Origin: Sedimentitalea nanhaiensis DSM 24252
GTDB taxonomy: Bacteria; Pseudomonadota; Alphaproteobacteria; Rhodobacterales; Rhodobacteraceae
Direction of reading: 5' to 3'
NCBI RefSeq assembly: GCF_000473225.1
Contig: NZ_AXBG01000027.1
Location: forward strand, 1-60,519
Length of the DNA stretch: 60,519 nucleotides
The position numbers were made by a program, and so were the translations under genes. Below the pieces are notes generated by a model. That model did no database searches. It saw nothing but the letters and a program-made list of their open reading frames with translations, and was not told where the DNA came from. Position 1 is the stretch's first letter, and every line of letters starts with the position of its first letter. This document shows, one piece after another, positions 35,932 through 45,360 of this stretch.

Positions 35932-36986
35932 AAGCGTTTTGCATTTAATTTGAGGCATATCCGGCAGCTTTGAGGAAGTTCCAGCACTCTTGCGGGTCGA
36001 ACAGATTGCAGATGTCTCCGAGCGCCTGGAACAAGGTGTCAAAGGTTCTGGCACCGATGCGTCGCAGGTGGGCCTTGAGTTTCGAGAAGGCCATCTCGAT
36101 GGGATTGAGATCGGGGCTGTATGCGGGCAGGAACAAGAACCAGCAGCCGCGCTCTCTCAGGGCTTGTGCCGCGCGTGGGCTTTTGTGGGTGGACAGGTTG
36201 TCGAGGATGACAACGGTCCCCGGATCAAGCGCCGGGGCCAATTGCGTCTCGATATAGGTGTCGAAAGCAGGTCCGTTCATCGCGCCCTTGATCACCCAGG
36301 GCGCGATCAGGGCATCCTGCGTCAGCCCGGCGATAAAGGTCTGCGTGCCCCATTTGCCAAAAGGTGCCGCGCCATAGAGCCGCTCACCGACAGGGGCTCG
36401 TCCGCGCAGCCGCGTGAGGTTCGTCTTGACCGCCGTCTCGTCGATAAAGACCAGCCTGTGCGGCTCCTGGCGCATGCGGGGCTGGCGGCGCTTGATCCAA
36501 TCACGGCGGGCCTGGCGCAGCGCCGGTCGGTCACGTTCCGCCGCGATCAGTCCTTTTTTTATATGACAGTCCGGCGCGTTCGAGCGCGCGATGCAGCGAA
36601 GAGAGCTGCACCTCCACGCCATGTGTCTCGGCCAGGGCGGCGGCCAATTCCTTGAGTGTGATGTCCGGTTCGGCCTGCACGATCTCCAGCAGAAAATCCC
36701 GGTGCGGGGCGAGTTTGCCGAATTGACCGGCAGGGCGGCCTTGCGGCTTGGGAACCGTCGTGCCGTGTTCACGATGCTCCGCTGCCAGTCGCACCGCCGT
36801 GGCCGCGCTCACGCCGAACAGCCGCCCAGCTGAACGCGCCGAGTTGCCCGCAGCGACATAGGCGCAAATCCGTTCCCGAAGGTCCAAAGAGTAAGGTTTG
36901 CCCATGATCCACCTCCAAACAGAAGTGAATCAGACAAAGGTGCACCTGTGAATCCCAATTCGATTCAAATCAAACGCAAACTGCTT
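35932..36986 (-). mobile_element. IS630-family insertion sequence
   Basis: About 1,055 bases with imperfect terminal inverted repeats: AAAGCGTTTTGCATTTAATT on the left, and on the right the complement of AAAGCAGTTTGCGTTTGATT. Both ends are flanked by TA (35930-35931 and 36987-36988), the target duplication of this family. It carries one transposase gene. It lies just after the yjb terminator. Confidence 0.75.
35945..36905 (-). CDS. IS630-family transposase with a frame change at an A7 run
   Basis: Two overlapping frames. The 5' part (from MGKPYSLDLRERICAYVAAG) is a helix-turn-helix domain and runs to SYKK at an A7 tract (36554-36560). The 3' part continues as GLIAAERDRPALRQARRDWI and contains the DDE domain: LVFIDETAVKTNL (D), VVILDNLSTHKS (D) and LPAYSPDLNPIEMAFSKLK (E). 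Joining them needs a +1 change, or reading the A7 as A6. Family members are known to use slippage at such tracts, so it may be functional; a one-base insertion would inactivate it. The joined protein would be about 319 aa. Confidence 0.8.
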
Positions 36987-37141
36987 TAGATGGTCTGATA
37001 AATAGACGGTTTTGGCGTGCGAAGCCGCCATTGGAGAGCGCACAAATAGACTGACTATAAAATGGTCGATTTGGAGACGCTCATGAAATGTGCCGGAGAT
37101 ATTCTTGGCTATGCGTGGGTTGTCTAATTGCGGCTCATCGG

Positions 37142-37769
37142 TCAAGTGCTGCTTTCATCCTTCCCGGCATTTTCAAGCAGATCATGGCCTGCCGACTTCA
37201 CAGACCCGTCTGCATGCAGGTAGTGGTATAGGGTTGAGGGCCTGATCTCTCCCAACTCCTTGCATATTTCCGGAATGGATCTGGTGCTATCTGCCATGAG
37301 GTGCTTTGCGGAACGCAACTTGTCGGCGGTCATGATCCTGGGGCGCCCGCCTTTGCGGCCCCTTGCACGGGCAGCGACCAGCCCTTCGTTCACCCTCTGG
37401 CGGATGATGTTGCGCTCCATTTCAGAAAAAGCAGCCTGAACCTGCAGGAAAGCGCGCCCTGTCGGGGTTGTCGTGTCCATCGGTGCATTCAGCGCCCGGA
37501 ATGCGACTCCCCGTGTGGCCAGCTGGTCGATGAGAGTGATCAGCTCACCCGCAAGCCGCCCGAGCCGGTCGAAATCAAGCACGACAAGCACGTCGTCCTT
37601 GCGCAAAAAAACCCAGACAGGCCGAAAGACCGGGGCGCTCGGCTTTCGCGCCGGAGGCACGATCCTCGAATATCCGCTCGCATCCGGCCGCGTTGAGGGC
37701 ATCAAGCTGGCGGTCGAGCACCTGTGCGCCCTCAATGGTCGAAATCCGTGCGTAGCCGATCAGTCCCAT
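37142..37769 (-). pseudogene. Serine site-specific recombinase (resolvase/invertase), frameshifted
   Basis: The N-part starts [20 protein letters not shown] (catalytic Ser in YARIST) and runs to [11 protein letters not shown]. The remainder, [20 protein letters not shown] onward, is in another frame and includes FLQVQAAFSEMERNIIRQRV and a C-terminal helix-turn-helix (SIPEICKELGEIRPSTLYHY). The break is at a T7 run (on the minus strand, about 37604-37610); one T fewer gives a continuous 208-aa protein. It may be a true mutation, a homopolymer read error or slippage. A resolvase could serve plasmid dimer resolution or be a transposon remnant. Bases 37770-38169 contain no other gene I recognise. 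Confidence 0.72.
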
Positions 37770-38169
37770 TGCAGTATCCTTCGAAGAGATCGCGATAAAC
37801 CTATTTCCGCCTGATGTTTTCGGCAATTGATTTATATGGGTTTTTCGTAGGCCGTCGATCACAGATATCATGCCTCGGCCTGACCCCGCAGCATGTCACG
37901 ACAAACATGTGTTTTTCGCAGTCTCAGATATCGGTAGCAAGGCGATGCTGCCGTGTGTCGAATGCGGTGTGCGTGGCCAGGGTCAGGGTTGTCTTCGCGG
38001 TCAGTCGTAACACTGCCGCATCATGATGTTCGAGACGGCCCCGTTATGTCTCCAAGCGCAATTCGACGTTGGCCGATTACCGCGCGCATCCGGTGGACGC
38101 ACCCGCAGCCTGACGGCAGCGGATTTCTTTGCAGCCCCTACATCGCAAGCCCCGTCTTCTTGCGACAGG

Positions 38170-39208
38170 TCATGCTGGTACAGCCCCGTCTGTTTCGAAT
38201 GGCCGCCCACTTTGCCACATCCCATGCAAAATCACCGCCAGCTTGCGCGCGACTGCCACGTTCGCCCGCTTGAACCCGATGCGTTCGCGCAGTTTCAGGC
38301 CCCAACAACGGAGTGCGCTGTCGGTCTTCGAGCGGGTCAGGAGATGGGCGGCTGCTCATACAGGTAGGATCGCAACAGCTTGTCCCCCTGCCTGGATATC
38401 CTGCCTTGTTGGTTAATCGCGTTCGACTGGTAGCGTCTTGGGGGCAATCCGATCCAGGCTGCAGCCGTGCGCCCGGACTTGAATGTCGCCGGGTCCCCAA
38501 TGGCGCCCACATAGCCCACCGCCGTCAGAAAACCGATCCCGGGCACCGTCATCAGCAGTTGGTAGCGTGGGTCCTCGCGCACGATCCGACGAATGGCGCT
38601 CTCGTGGCGCGCCACCTGCGCCCGTCCTGCCCGCCAAGCCTTCAGCAAAGGCCCGATGATCACTTCGAGATCGGCGCGTCTGGTAAGATGGCCAATCACC
38701 CGTCTTTCGAAAATCTTTGCTCCACCATTCCTAGAACCTGCAGGAAGGGAAATCCCAAACGTGCGGAGAGCCCCGCGGATCGCATTGGCAAGATCGAGCA
38801 CACAACGAAGCATGATTGCACGGACCCGCAATAGCGTCCGCTTGCGCATGTCTTCCCAACTCTTGACCCGGACTTCACGATAGAGACCTGTCCGAAGCAG
38901 ATGCGCGAGACCCTTTGCATCGTTGGCATCCGTTTTGTTGATGCTGATGGAAAGGGCTGCGTGTGCCTGACGCGCATCCATGCACACCATCGGGAATCCC
39001 CGATCCGTCAACTCATCCAGAGCTAGGTCGCCCAGCATCCGGTTTCCAGCCCAACCAAGGTGAGGTCTTTTGAATACGGCGACAAGGCCATCGCCAGGGC
39101 CTCTGGATCGGTCGGTGCCTTCCCGCGCCAAAGACGTGCTCCCTTCTCATCCACGATATGAATCGACGTGCTCCCTTTCGACACATCCAAAGCAGCAAAT
39201 GCAGTCAT
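38170..39208 (-). pseudogene. IS110-family transposase, broken by two frameshifts
   Basis: Starts MTAFAALDVSKGSTSIHIVD after AGGAGGA and would be about 346 aa. A one-base loss near 39030 (after LVGLETGCWA) and another near 38350 (after LRSYLYE) split it into three frames. The middle part holds INKTDANDAKGLAHLLRTGL and PGIGFLTAVGYVGAIGD, the transposase_20 block; the third, ending VPA at 38170, holds LRERIGFKRANVAVARKLA. Restoring both bases gives a length divisible by three. It is distinct from the intact IS110 at 53809-54834. Confidence 0.75.
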
Positions 39209-39298
39209 GACTTCCTCCTGTGAAAATTGCAGGATCGCAGAATGCACCAAACGTCCGAAATTGCGCGCCCGCGATTACGTCATGTCTCAACCGCAGAC

Positions 39299-39548
39299 CA
39301 GGACCAATGGCCAGGTCGAACGAATGAACCGCACCATCAAGGAGGCGACCGTCAAACGCTTCCACTACGAAAACCACGACCAGTTGCGCAAGCACCTCGC
39401 TGACTTCATGGCAGCCTACAACTTCGCCCGCCGACTCAAGACCCTCGGCGGGCTCACGCCATACGAATACATCTGCAAGATATGGACTTCAGAGCCAGAT
39501 CGATTCATCTTAAATCCGATCCACCAAATGCCGGGACTGAACACCTAG
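39299..39548 (+). pseudogene. IS481-family transposase C-terminal fragment
   Basis: TNGQVERMNRTIKEATVKRF, then HLADFMAAYNFARRLKTLGG and LTPYEYICKIWTSEPDRFIL match the C-terminal third of IS481 transposases and end at the natural stop. The catalytic first two thirds are absent, cut by the IS110 remnant. A matching N-terminal scrap of this family lies at 54899-55018, 15 kb away. Confidence 0.75.
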
Positions 39549-39700
39549 CGTGGTTCTACGAATAAACCTTCCGATGGGACTATGGCGTCTAACTGAAGAA
39601 TCTTTTGATCAATGTGACATATTTCTTGAAAACAAGTTTGAGCGATATTCAACAACGCAAGCTCAACATGCCCGCAACCCGGGTATTGGTCTCCACTTAG

Positions 39701-40872
39701 GGAACGTCTGATCAACCGGTTCGGCTGCGCCGAGATTTTGGCTTGATGGTCTGGCAAGGCGTGAGACAGGTTGTTTGCGGCCGGTCAAGCGGCTTCAGGG
39801 CTGCCATTTCGGCGTTTTGGCGTATTCTGGGCGGACTCATCCTCATGCCATCAGCCTCCGTCGCACCAGAAACAGGTTCCCGAGTGCGAACAGCGTGAAG
39901 AGCTGGGCGCGGTTCTTGGCGAGGCCCCGGTAGCGGGTTTTCACGTGGGCAAACTGGCGCTTCACGATCCGGAACGGATGCTCGACTTTGGCTCTCACCA
40001 TCGCGATCACCCGGTTGATCCGTTCGTCGAGGGAATGCAGCTTGCCACCCTTGGGCGCCTTGCGCATGACGCCCCAGAACTTGCCCGGTCCCGTGAACGC
40101 CGCCTCGCGCTCGGCGCTGACATAGCCCTTGTCGGCCCAGACCGAAGTTTCCTCGCCGTGCAGCAGGTCGTCCCAGACCTGGCTGTCGTGCAGTCTGGCG
40201 GTCGAGGTGTCCAGGCTGTGAACAACGCCGCTGTCCGCATCGACGCCGATGTGGGCTTTCATACCGAAATACCAGTCATTTCCCTTCTTCGTGGACGACA
40301 TCTCGGGGTCGCGTGCACCCGCCTTGTTCTTCGTCGAGGACGGCGCGTCGATGATGGTCGCATCGACCAAAGTCCCCGAGCGCAGGGTGATCCCCTTGTC
40401 TGCCAGATGCGCGCTCACCTCCGCGAAAATCGCCTCAGTCAGCCCATGCCGTTCGAGCAGGTGGCGAAAGTTGAGGATCGTAGTCTCATCCGGAATGCGG
40501 TCGTCACCCAGCTCGATCCCGGCAAAGCGGCGCATCGCATCGCTGTCATACAGCGTCTCTTCTGCCATCGGGTCGCTCAGGGCATACCAATTCTGGAGGA
40601 AATAGACCCGCAGCATCATCTCCAGCGGCATCGGCGGGCGACCGCCCTTGGAGCCGACTTTCGGGTAGTGCGGAGCGATCAGCGCCAGCATGCGGCCCCA
40701 GGGCACCACCTCATCCATCTCCGCCAGAAACTGTTCCCGCCGCGTCACCTTCTTCTTCATCACATCGCGAAGACCGGGAAAAACAGGTTGCTTTGGCATC
40801 GGAACGGCTCCTTGGCGGGTTGCCTCAAGTCTACCAGATCACGCCAGAAGCGGCAGGTTTTTCAGATGTTCC
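39701..40872 (-). mobile_element. IS5-family insertion sequence, complete
   Basis: 1,172 bases with terminal inverted repeats (GGAACGTCTGATCAACC on the left; the complement of GGAACATCTGAAAAACC on the right) and a 4-base TTAG target duplication at 39697-39700 and 40873-40876, as expected for this family. It carries an intact transposase gene and interrupts a small gene. Confidence 0.88.
39843..40799 (-). CDS. IS5-family transposase
   Basis: 318 aa, intact. The N-terminal DUF772-type region (PPMPLEMMLRVYFLQNWYAL) precedes the DDE domain: TLVDATIIDAPSSTK (D), VWADKGYVSAERE (D) and VEHPFRIVKRQFAHVKTRYR (E in YREK-like context). Full length, with good ends around it, so the element is probably active or only recently inserted. 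Confidence 0.92.
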   Translation of the reverse strand: MPKQPVFPGLRDVMKKKVTRREQFLAEMDEVVPWGRMLALIAPHYPKVGSKGGRPPMPLEMMLRVYFLQNWYALSDPMAEETLYDSDAMRRFAGIELGDDRIPDETTILNFRHLLERHGLTEAIFAEVSAHLADKGITLRSGTLVDATIIDAPSSTKNKAGARDPEMSSTKKGNDWYFGMKAHIGVDADSGVVHSLDTSTARLHDSQVWDDLLHGEETSVWADKGYVSAEREAAFTGPGKFWGVMRKAPKGGKLHSLDERINRVIAMVRAKVEHPFRIVKRQFAHVKTRYRGLAKNRAQLFTLFALGNLFLVRRRLMA

Positions 40873-41414
40873 TTAGTTTACAAGATATTACCTGTACCAG
40901 AGAAGAGAATATATATTTTCTTGGGTATCTGTTCTCCTCCCAAGCAACGATTTCGTCGGAAACACGCTCAGCAATCGATATACACGTTTCCACGGTTAAC
41001 CCATGCTTCGCCTCGAGAGATCTGCATACTCGAAAGTGAAACACATCAAGGGTCGTGTACATATGCAGAAACCGTGCCCGCCCGATGTCAATAGCACCAC
41101 TTTTCGGCAGATAACCAAGATTTTCATAATACCCCGTCTTATGGCGCTCAAGATTTGCAATGCAGAGCACTTCTTGCTCAGTCAAGTACATGTTCTGAAA
41201 TTCCTTGTTTTTTAAAATATCCAATGCAAGACTTTAAAAACATTTAAGTTTTTCGAAAACTTGGCGAAAAATTTCTACGAAACCCTGACGCTCGACCTGC
41301 ACCTGCGCGTCGTAGGTATAAACGGGAGATAAACGGCACGCACGCCGGGTTAGGCCGGTTTCAAGCCCGAATGCTGCAGGGTGCGCCGGTTCCGTTCCAG
41401 CACAGGAGATCCGG

Positions 41415-42752
41415 ATGCCGGACACTTCCCCGATCCTCGCCCTGCCCTTTCTGATGCCCAGCCAGGCGCAGAAACACGTGACCCACAACGAGGCGCTGCG
41501 GCGGCTGGACATCCTGGTGCAGCTGCGTGTTACCGCCTTCGATGCCACCACCCCACCTTCCGATCCGGCCGAGGGCGAGGCCCATGCCCTGGGGGCCAAC
41601 CCGGTGGCGGCCTGGGCCGGACGCGCACGGGAACTGGCCGTCTGGCTGGACGGGGTCTGGCATTTCCTGGCCCCACAGGAGGGATGGCGCGCCTGGGGTC
41701 TGACCGAGCGGCAATTGCGGGTCTGGACCGGCAGCGAATGGATCGTCCCCCCCAGCAACGCCGACAACCTGCCCGGGCTGGGCGTCGGCACGGTGTCGGA
41801 TACCAACAACCGGCTGTCGGTCCGCTCGGAGGCGACGCTTCTCAGCCATGAAGGCAGCGATCATCGGCTCAAGATCAACAAGGCGGCGGCGGCCGACACG
41901 GCCTCGGTGCTGTTTCAGTCGGACTGGACGGGTCATGCCGAGATGGGCCTGGCCGGAAACACCGATTTTGCGATCAAGCTGTCAGAAGATGGTGCCACCT
42001 GGACCGAAGCCTTGCGCTTTGATGCGGCCAGCTGCAGGGCGCAGGGTGCCGCGGTCCAGGCCGGACCCCAGGACGCCACCCAGGGACGCTTGATGGTGGT
42101 GGGCGGTTTTGGCCTGGGTACGCAGGCGGCACCGGTCCTGAACGATCTGGATGCCACCGACAGCCCGTCCGGTTTTTATCGCCTGACGGCGGCGACCCTG
42201 AACCGGCCCGCCGGGGCCGGCGACGGGGTGGTCTGCATCCAGCGCCATGACAGCGGTGTCTTCGCGCAGCAGATGACGCTGGAGACGGGCGAGACCCGGC
42301 AGCGTTTCTACAGCGGCGGCAGCTTTACCGGCTGGTCCACGCAATATGGCAGCGGCACTCTGCTGGGAGAGGTCAGCCAGGCAGGCGGGAGCCCCACGGG
42401 AGCGGTGATCGAACGCGGTTCAAATGCCGCCGGAGATTATACGCGCTTTGCCGATGGCACCCAGATCTGCAGCCGGACGGTGCGGCAGACCGGGCGGGAT
42501 CTGACCAACGGGTATGGGGCGCTGTACCGCTCGGGGAACCTGCTGGCCGGGGAGACCGAACTGCCCATGTCCTTTGTCAGCACCCCGGTTTTCACCGCCT
42601 CGGTCCGGGTCGACAATTCCGCGACCATGTTCGCATGGGGTGGAACCGGCAGCACCGACACCCTGCCGCCGATCCTGTTCGGAGTGTCGCCGTTTGCCAT
42701 CACCAATCGGGACATCACCGCCGACATTCTGGTCACGGGGCGCTGGTTCTGA
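41415..42752 (+). CDS. DUF2793-containing protein (spike/fibre-like)
   Basis: 445 aa. The N-terminal 100 residues (ILALPFLMPSQAQKHVTHNE, LDILVQLRVTAFDATTPPSD and WLDGVWHFLAPQEGW) are the DUF2793 pattern, a domain I associate with phage- and gene-transfer-agent-like fibre or spike proteins of Rhodobacteraceae. The rest is beta-rich and repetitive, with a C-terminal block (GDYTRFADGTQICSRTV ... ILVTGRWF) resembling phage tail-fibre tips. No signal peptide and no phage structural genes nearby. It is tail to tail with manC. A surface-polysaccharide-binding role is possible but unproven. Confidence 0.7.
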   Translation: MPDTSPILALPFLMPSQAQKHVTHNEALRRLDILVQLRVTAFDATTPPSDPAEGEAHALGANPVAAWAGRARELAVWLDGVWHFLAPQEGWRAWGLTERQLRVWTGSEWIVPPSNADNLPGLGVGTVSDTNNRLSVRSEATLLSHEGSDHRLKINKAAAADTASVLFQSDWTGHAEMGLAGNTDFAIKLSEDGATWTEALRFDAASCRAQGAAVQAGPQDATQGRLMVVGGFGLGTQAAPVLNDLDATDSPSGFYRLTAATLNRPAGAGDGVVCIQRHDSGVFAQQMTLETGETRQRFYSGGSFTGWSTQYGSGTLLGEVSQAGGSPTGAVIERGSNAAGDYTRFADGTQICSRTVRQTGRDLTNGYGALYRSGNLLAGETELPMSFVSTPVFTASVRVDNSATMFAWGGTGSTDTLPPILFGVSPFAITNRDITADILVTGRWF

Positions 42753-42844
42753 TCTCGGACCGTTCGGCAGACAGGGTGCGTATCGGTCCCCGATGATACC
42801 CCTATATCGACGGAGGCGGCGATGGCCGTCTCCGTCCAGACGCT

Positions 42845-44266
42845 TTAGCTGCGCGCATAGACATCTTCATAGCGGATGATGTCATCCTCGCCCAGATAAC
42901 TGCCGGTCTGCACCTCGATCAGCACCATCGGCACCTTGCCGGGGTTCTCCATCCGGTGCACCGCGCCCAGCGGAATATAGACCGACTGGTTCTCGCTCAC
43001 CAGTTTCACCGCACCGTCCACCGTCACCCTGGCGGTGCCCTCGACCACGATCCAGTGTTCCGAGCGGTGGTGGTGGCTTTGCAGGCTCAGCGCGGCACCG
43101 GGATGCACCACGATGCGCTTGACCTGAAAGCGCTCACCGATCACCAGACTTTCGAACCAGCCCCAGGGGCGGTGATCCTTGGGAAAGCTTTCGGCCTGCT
43201 TGGCCTGCTTGGCCTTCAGCGCCGCCACCGCCAGCTTCACATCCTGTGCGCGGCTCACATCCGCCACCAGAACCGCGTCCGGCATTGCCACGGCGATGAT
43301 GTTGCGCAGCCCGATTCCGACCACTTCCAGCGCGTCATCCTCGCTGCGCAGCAATGTGTCGTCGCAATCCAGCGCCGTGGCATTGCCCGCCGTCGCCACA
43401 CCACGCTCATCCGGGCCGGTTTCGCGCCAGACCGCATCCCAGCCGCCCAGGTCGGACCAGCCGGCGGCATAGGGCACCACGCTCAGGTTGTCGGCCCGCT
43501 CCATCACCGCATAGTCGATGGAAATGTCATCCACCTGCGCCCAGGGTTCGGGGGCCAGCCGCAAAAACCCCAGATCGGGCTGGCCCTGATCGACCGCCGC
43601 CTGCACCGGGTCCACCAGGTCGGGCGCATGGGCGCGAAAGGCCGCGATGATGGTTGCGACCGAAAACAGGAAGATCCCGGCATTCCACAAATAATTGCCC
43701 GCCGTCAGCATTTCGGCGGCACGCGCCGCGTCGGGTTTCTCGACAAAGCGGTTCAGGGCCAGCGGACGGGCGGCAAAATCACCCGGATCCTCGGCCAGTT
43801 CCAGATAGCCATAACCGGTTTCCGCATGGGTCGGCTTGATCCCGAACGTCACCAGCTGCCCGGCCCGCGCCGCCGGAACCCCGGCCAGCACGGCGGCGCG
43901 AAAGGCGGCCGCATCCGGCACCACATGATCAGAGGGCGCCACCAGCATCAGCGCCTCCGGGTCGGATTTTTGCAGCCACAAGGCCGCCGCCAGCACGGCG
44001 GGCGCAGTGTTGCGACCCGCAGGCTCGATCAGGATCGCCGCCGGGTCCACCCCGACCTCGGCCAGCTGTTCGGTGACGATGAAACGGAAATCGGAATTGG
44101 TCAGCACCATCGGCGCGGCGAAATCCGGCCCCGACAGACGCGCGGCACTGGCCTGAAACAGGGTGCTGTCGCCGATCAGCGCGGCAAACTGCTTGGGATA
44201 GCTTTTGCGCGACAGGGGCCACAACCGGGTGCCGGAGCCGCCACACAGAAGAACGGGGGTAATCAT
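42845..44266 (-). CDS. manC: Mannose-1-phosphate guanylyltransferase / mannose-6-phosphate isomerase
   Basis: 473 aa, the bifunctional type II enzyme. The N-terminal pyrophosphorylase has LLCGGSGTRLWPLSRKSYPK and FVEKPD; the C-terminal cupin isomerase domain has SLQSHHHRSEHWIVVEGTAR and SVYIPLGAVHRMENPG. Makes GDP-mannose, the precursor for Gmd and Fcl. AGGAGT lies upstream of the ATG at 44266; the frame stays open further up without support. It is isolated from gmd (56398) and fcl (8293), but if the plasmid is circular these flank the window ends. Confidence 0.94.
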   Translation of the reverse strand: MITPVLLCGGSGTRLWPLSRKSYPKQFAALIGDSTLFQASAARLSGPDFAAPMVLTNSDFRFIVTEQLAEVGVDPAAILIEPAGRNTAPAVLAAALWLQKSDPEALMLVAPSDHVVPDAAAFRAAVLAGVPAARAGQLVTFGIKPTHAETGYGYLELAEDPGDFAARPLALNRFVEKPDAARAAEMLTAGNYLWNAGIFLFSVATIIAAFRAHAPDLVDPVQAAVDQGQPDLGFLRLAPEPWAQVDDISIDYAVMERADNLSVVPYAAGWSDLGGWDAVWRETGPDERGVATAGNATALDCDDTLLRSEDDALEVVGIGLRNIIAVAMPDAVLVADVSRAQDVKLAVAALKAKQAKQAESFPKDHRPWGWFESLVIGERFQVKRIVVHPGAALSLQSHHHRSEHWIVVEGTARVTVDGAVKLVSENQSVYIPLGAVHRMENPGKVPMVLIEVQTGSYLGEDDIIRYEDVYARS

Positions 44267-44562
44267 GCGGATCAGACTCCTGTTATCTGGGACAGAACGC
44301 CCCTGCATATCTTCTGAATTGGGTCTTCGTTTCAACCCGCTATTTCCCGCAGGACGTGTTGGTTTTTGCGCCACAGCCCTGCCAGCTGATAGAAATGCCG
44401 ACCCTACCCGGGCTGCTTTGCACCGTGAATCCGCACTTTTCCGCGCCATTCTCGCCCGGCCAGCGTTCTTGACCTCCAAAGCCTTGCCACCCCGCCGCTG
44501 GCGCATTTAGGCTGCGCCTGCAAACTCCATGACTTGGATAGATCAAGGTAATACCGTTTCAC

Positions 44563-44796
44563 TTGCAACTGGCTGGTGGTTTCGATGGCATCATCGGTCA
44601 GTTTAAGGCCGAAGTCATAAACTCGCTCGGGCCATGGAAATCCATGGGCCAGGTCACATGTGAGACCCTGCAATGGGGAAGCTGGTACAACACCGAGCGG
44701 CTACGCGGCGCCATTGGCCACCCGCCGCCCAAAGAAGCGGGGAACGCATTCTACCCGATGCATGAATACCCTAGTACTCTTAAAAACGCCGCTTAA
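44563..44796 (+). pseudogene. IS3-family orfB C-terminal fragment
   Basis: LAGGFDGIIGQFKAEVINSL, GPWKSMGQVTCETLQWGSWY and NTERLRGAIGHPPPKEAGNA match the end of IS3-family (IS51-like) OrfB. The upstream catalytic part is missing. Bases 44267-44562, between manC and this scrap, show nothing. Confidence 0.65.
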
Positions 44797-44852
44797 GACT
44801 TGAATAAGAAAGCCTCTCGGAAACCCGAGGCGGTTCAGCGCTTGTTCGGAGC

Positions 44853-45086
44853 TACGCCCTCAAACAGAAGTTCATAGCGCCACACTACCCGTAACAGAAC
44901 GGCATGATCGAGCGAGTGATCCGCACCTTGAAGGAGCAATTCGTTCATCGTCAGCGCTTCGAAAGCATCCAATACAAGATCCGCGCAATCGGTGACTGGA
45001 TCAACTTCTGCAATCACAAACACAAACGCCCGCATCAGGTGCTGGACATGAAAACGCCTGCTGAGGCATATGCAATAACAGCTTGA
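44853..45086 (+). pseudogene. IS3-family transposase fragment with an in-frame stop
   Basis: YALKQKFIAPHYP, a stop, then QNGMIERVIRTLKEQFVHRQ and NHKHKRPHQVLDMKTPAEAY: the E-region and tail of an IS3-family integrase core. The stop at 44892 replaces a Pro-Gln/Glu junction codon. Related to the fragment at 10134-10220 but longer. Confidence 0.65.
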
Positions 45087-45108
45087 TCTGAGCAGATTCA
45101 GATGAGGC

Positions 45109-45170
45109 ATAACAAGATTGCATTCAACACTCGGTTACCTGAACCCCAACCAGTTAAGGAAAGGAACCCC
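45109..45170 (+). pseudogene. Third IS3-family scrap
   Basis: Codes for GITRLHSTLGYLNPNQLRK, the C-terminal signature (R-x-H-S-T-L-G-Y-x-x-P) of a different IS3-type OrfB. The rest up to the glycosyltransferase start at 45361 has no feature I can name. Confidence 0.5.
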
Positions 45171-45360
45171 GCGCCCTGGCCAAAACACGCTGCCTTCGAG
45201 GGCCAGCCTCAGGGAGGCACTTCAAAATTTACCGCTTTTCTGTCTGCTTGCAGTCCGGATATCTCAACCCTCGTAAGCAACGTACGCGCCGACAATCCGT
45301 GATACCTACTTTCACAGGCCTGTACGTAGTAACTTGAAAACTCTCATACCCGGAACCGTC

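Larger units (their letters stand above)
39545..41191 (-). pseudogene. Small gene of unknown function split by IS5
   Basis: The first half (40873-41191) begins MYLTEQEVLCIANLERHKTG after AAGGA; the second half (39545-39700) continues as SGDQYPGCGHVELALLNIAQ and ends FVEPR. Removing the IS5 and one copy of the TTAG duplication joins them in frame (CKLSGD) to give 156 aa. The first part has a weak MerR-like helix-turn-helix look (QEVLCIANLERHKTGYYENL), but I do not assign a family. Its last codons overlap the end of the IS481 fragment, so its true 3' end may already have been altered. Confidence 0.6.

Noticed and set aside
41415..42752. Prophage
   Set aside because: No other phage structural, lysis or integrase genes are near the DUF2793 gene.
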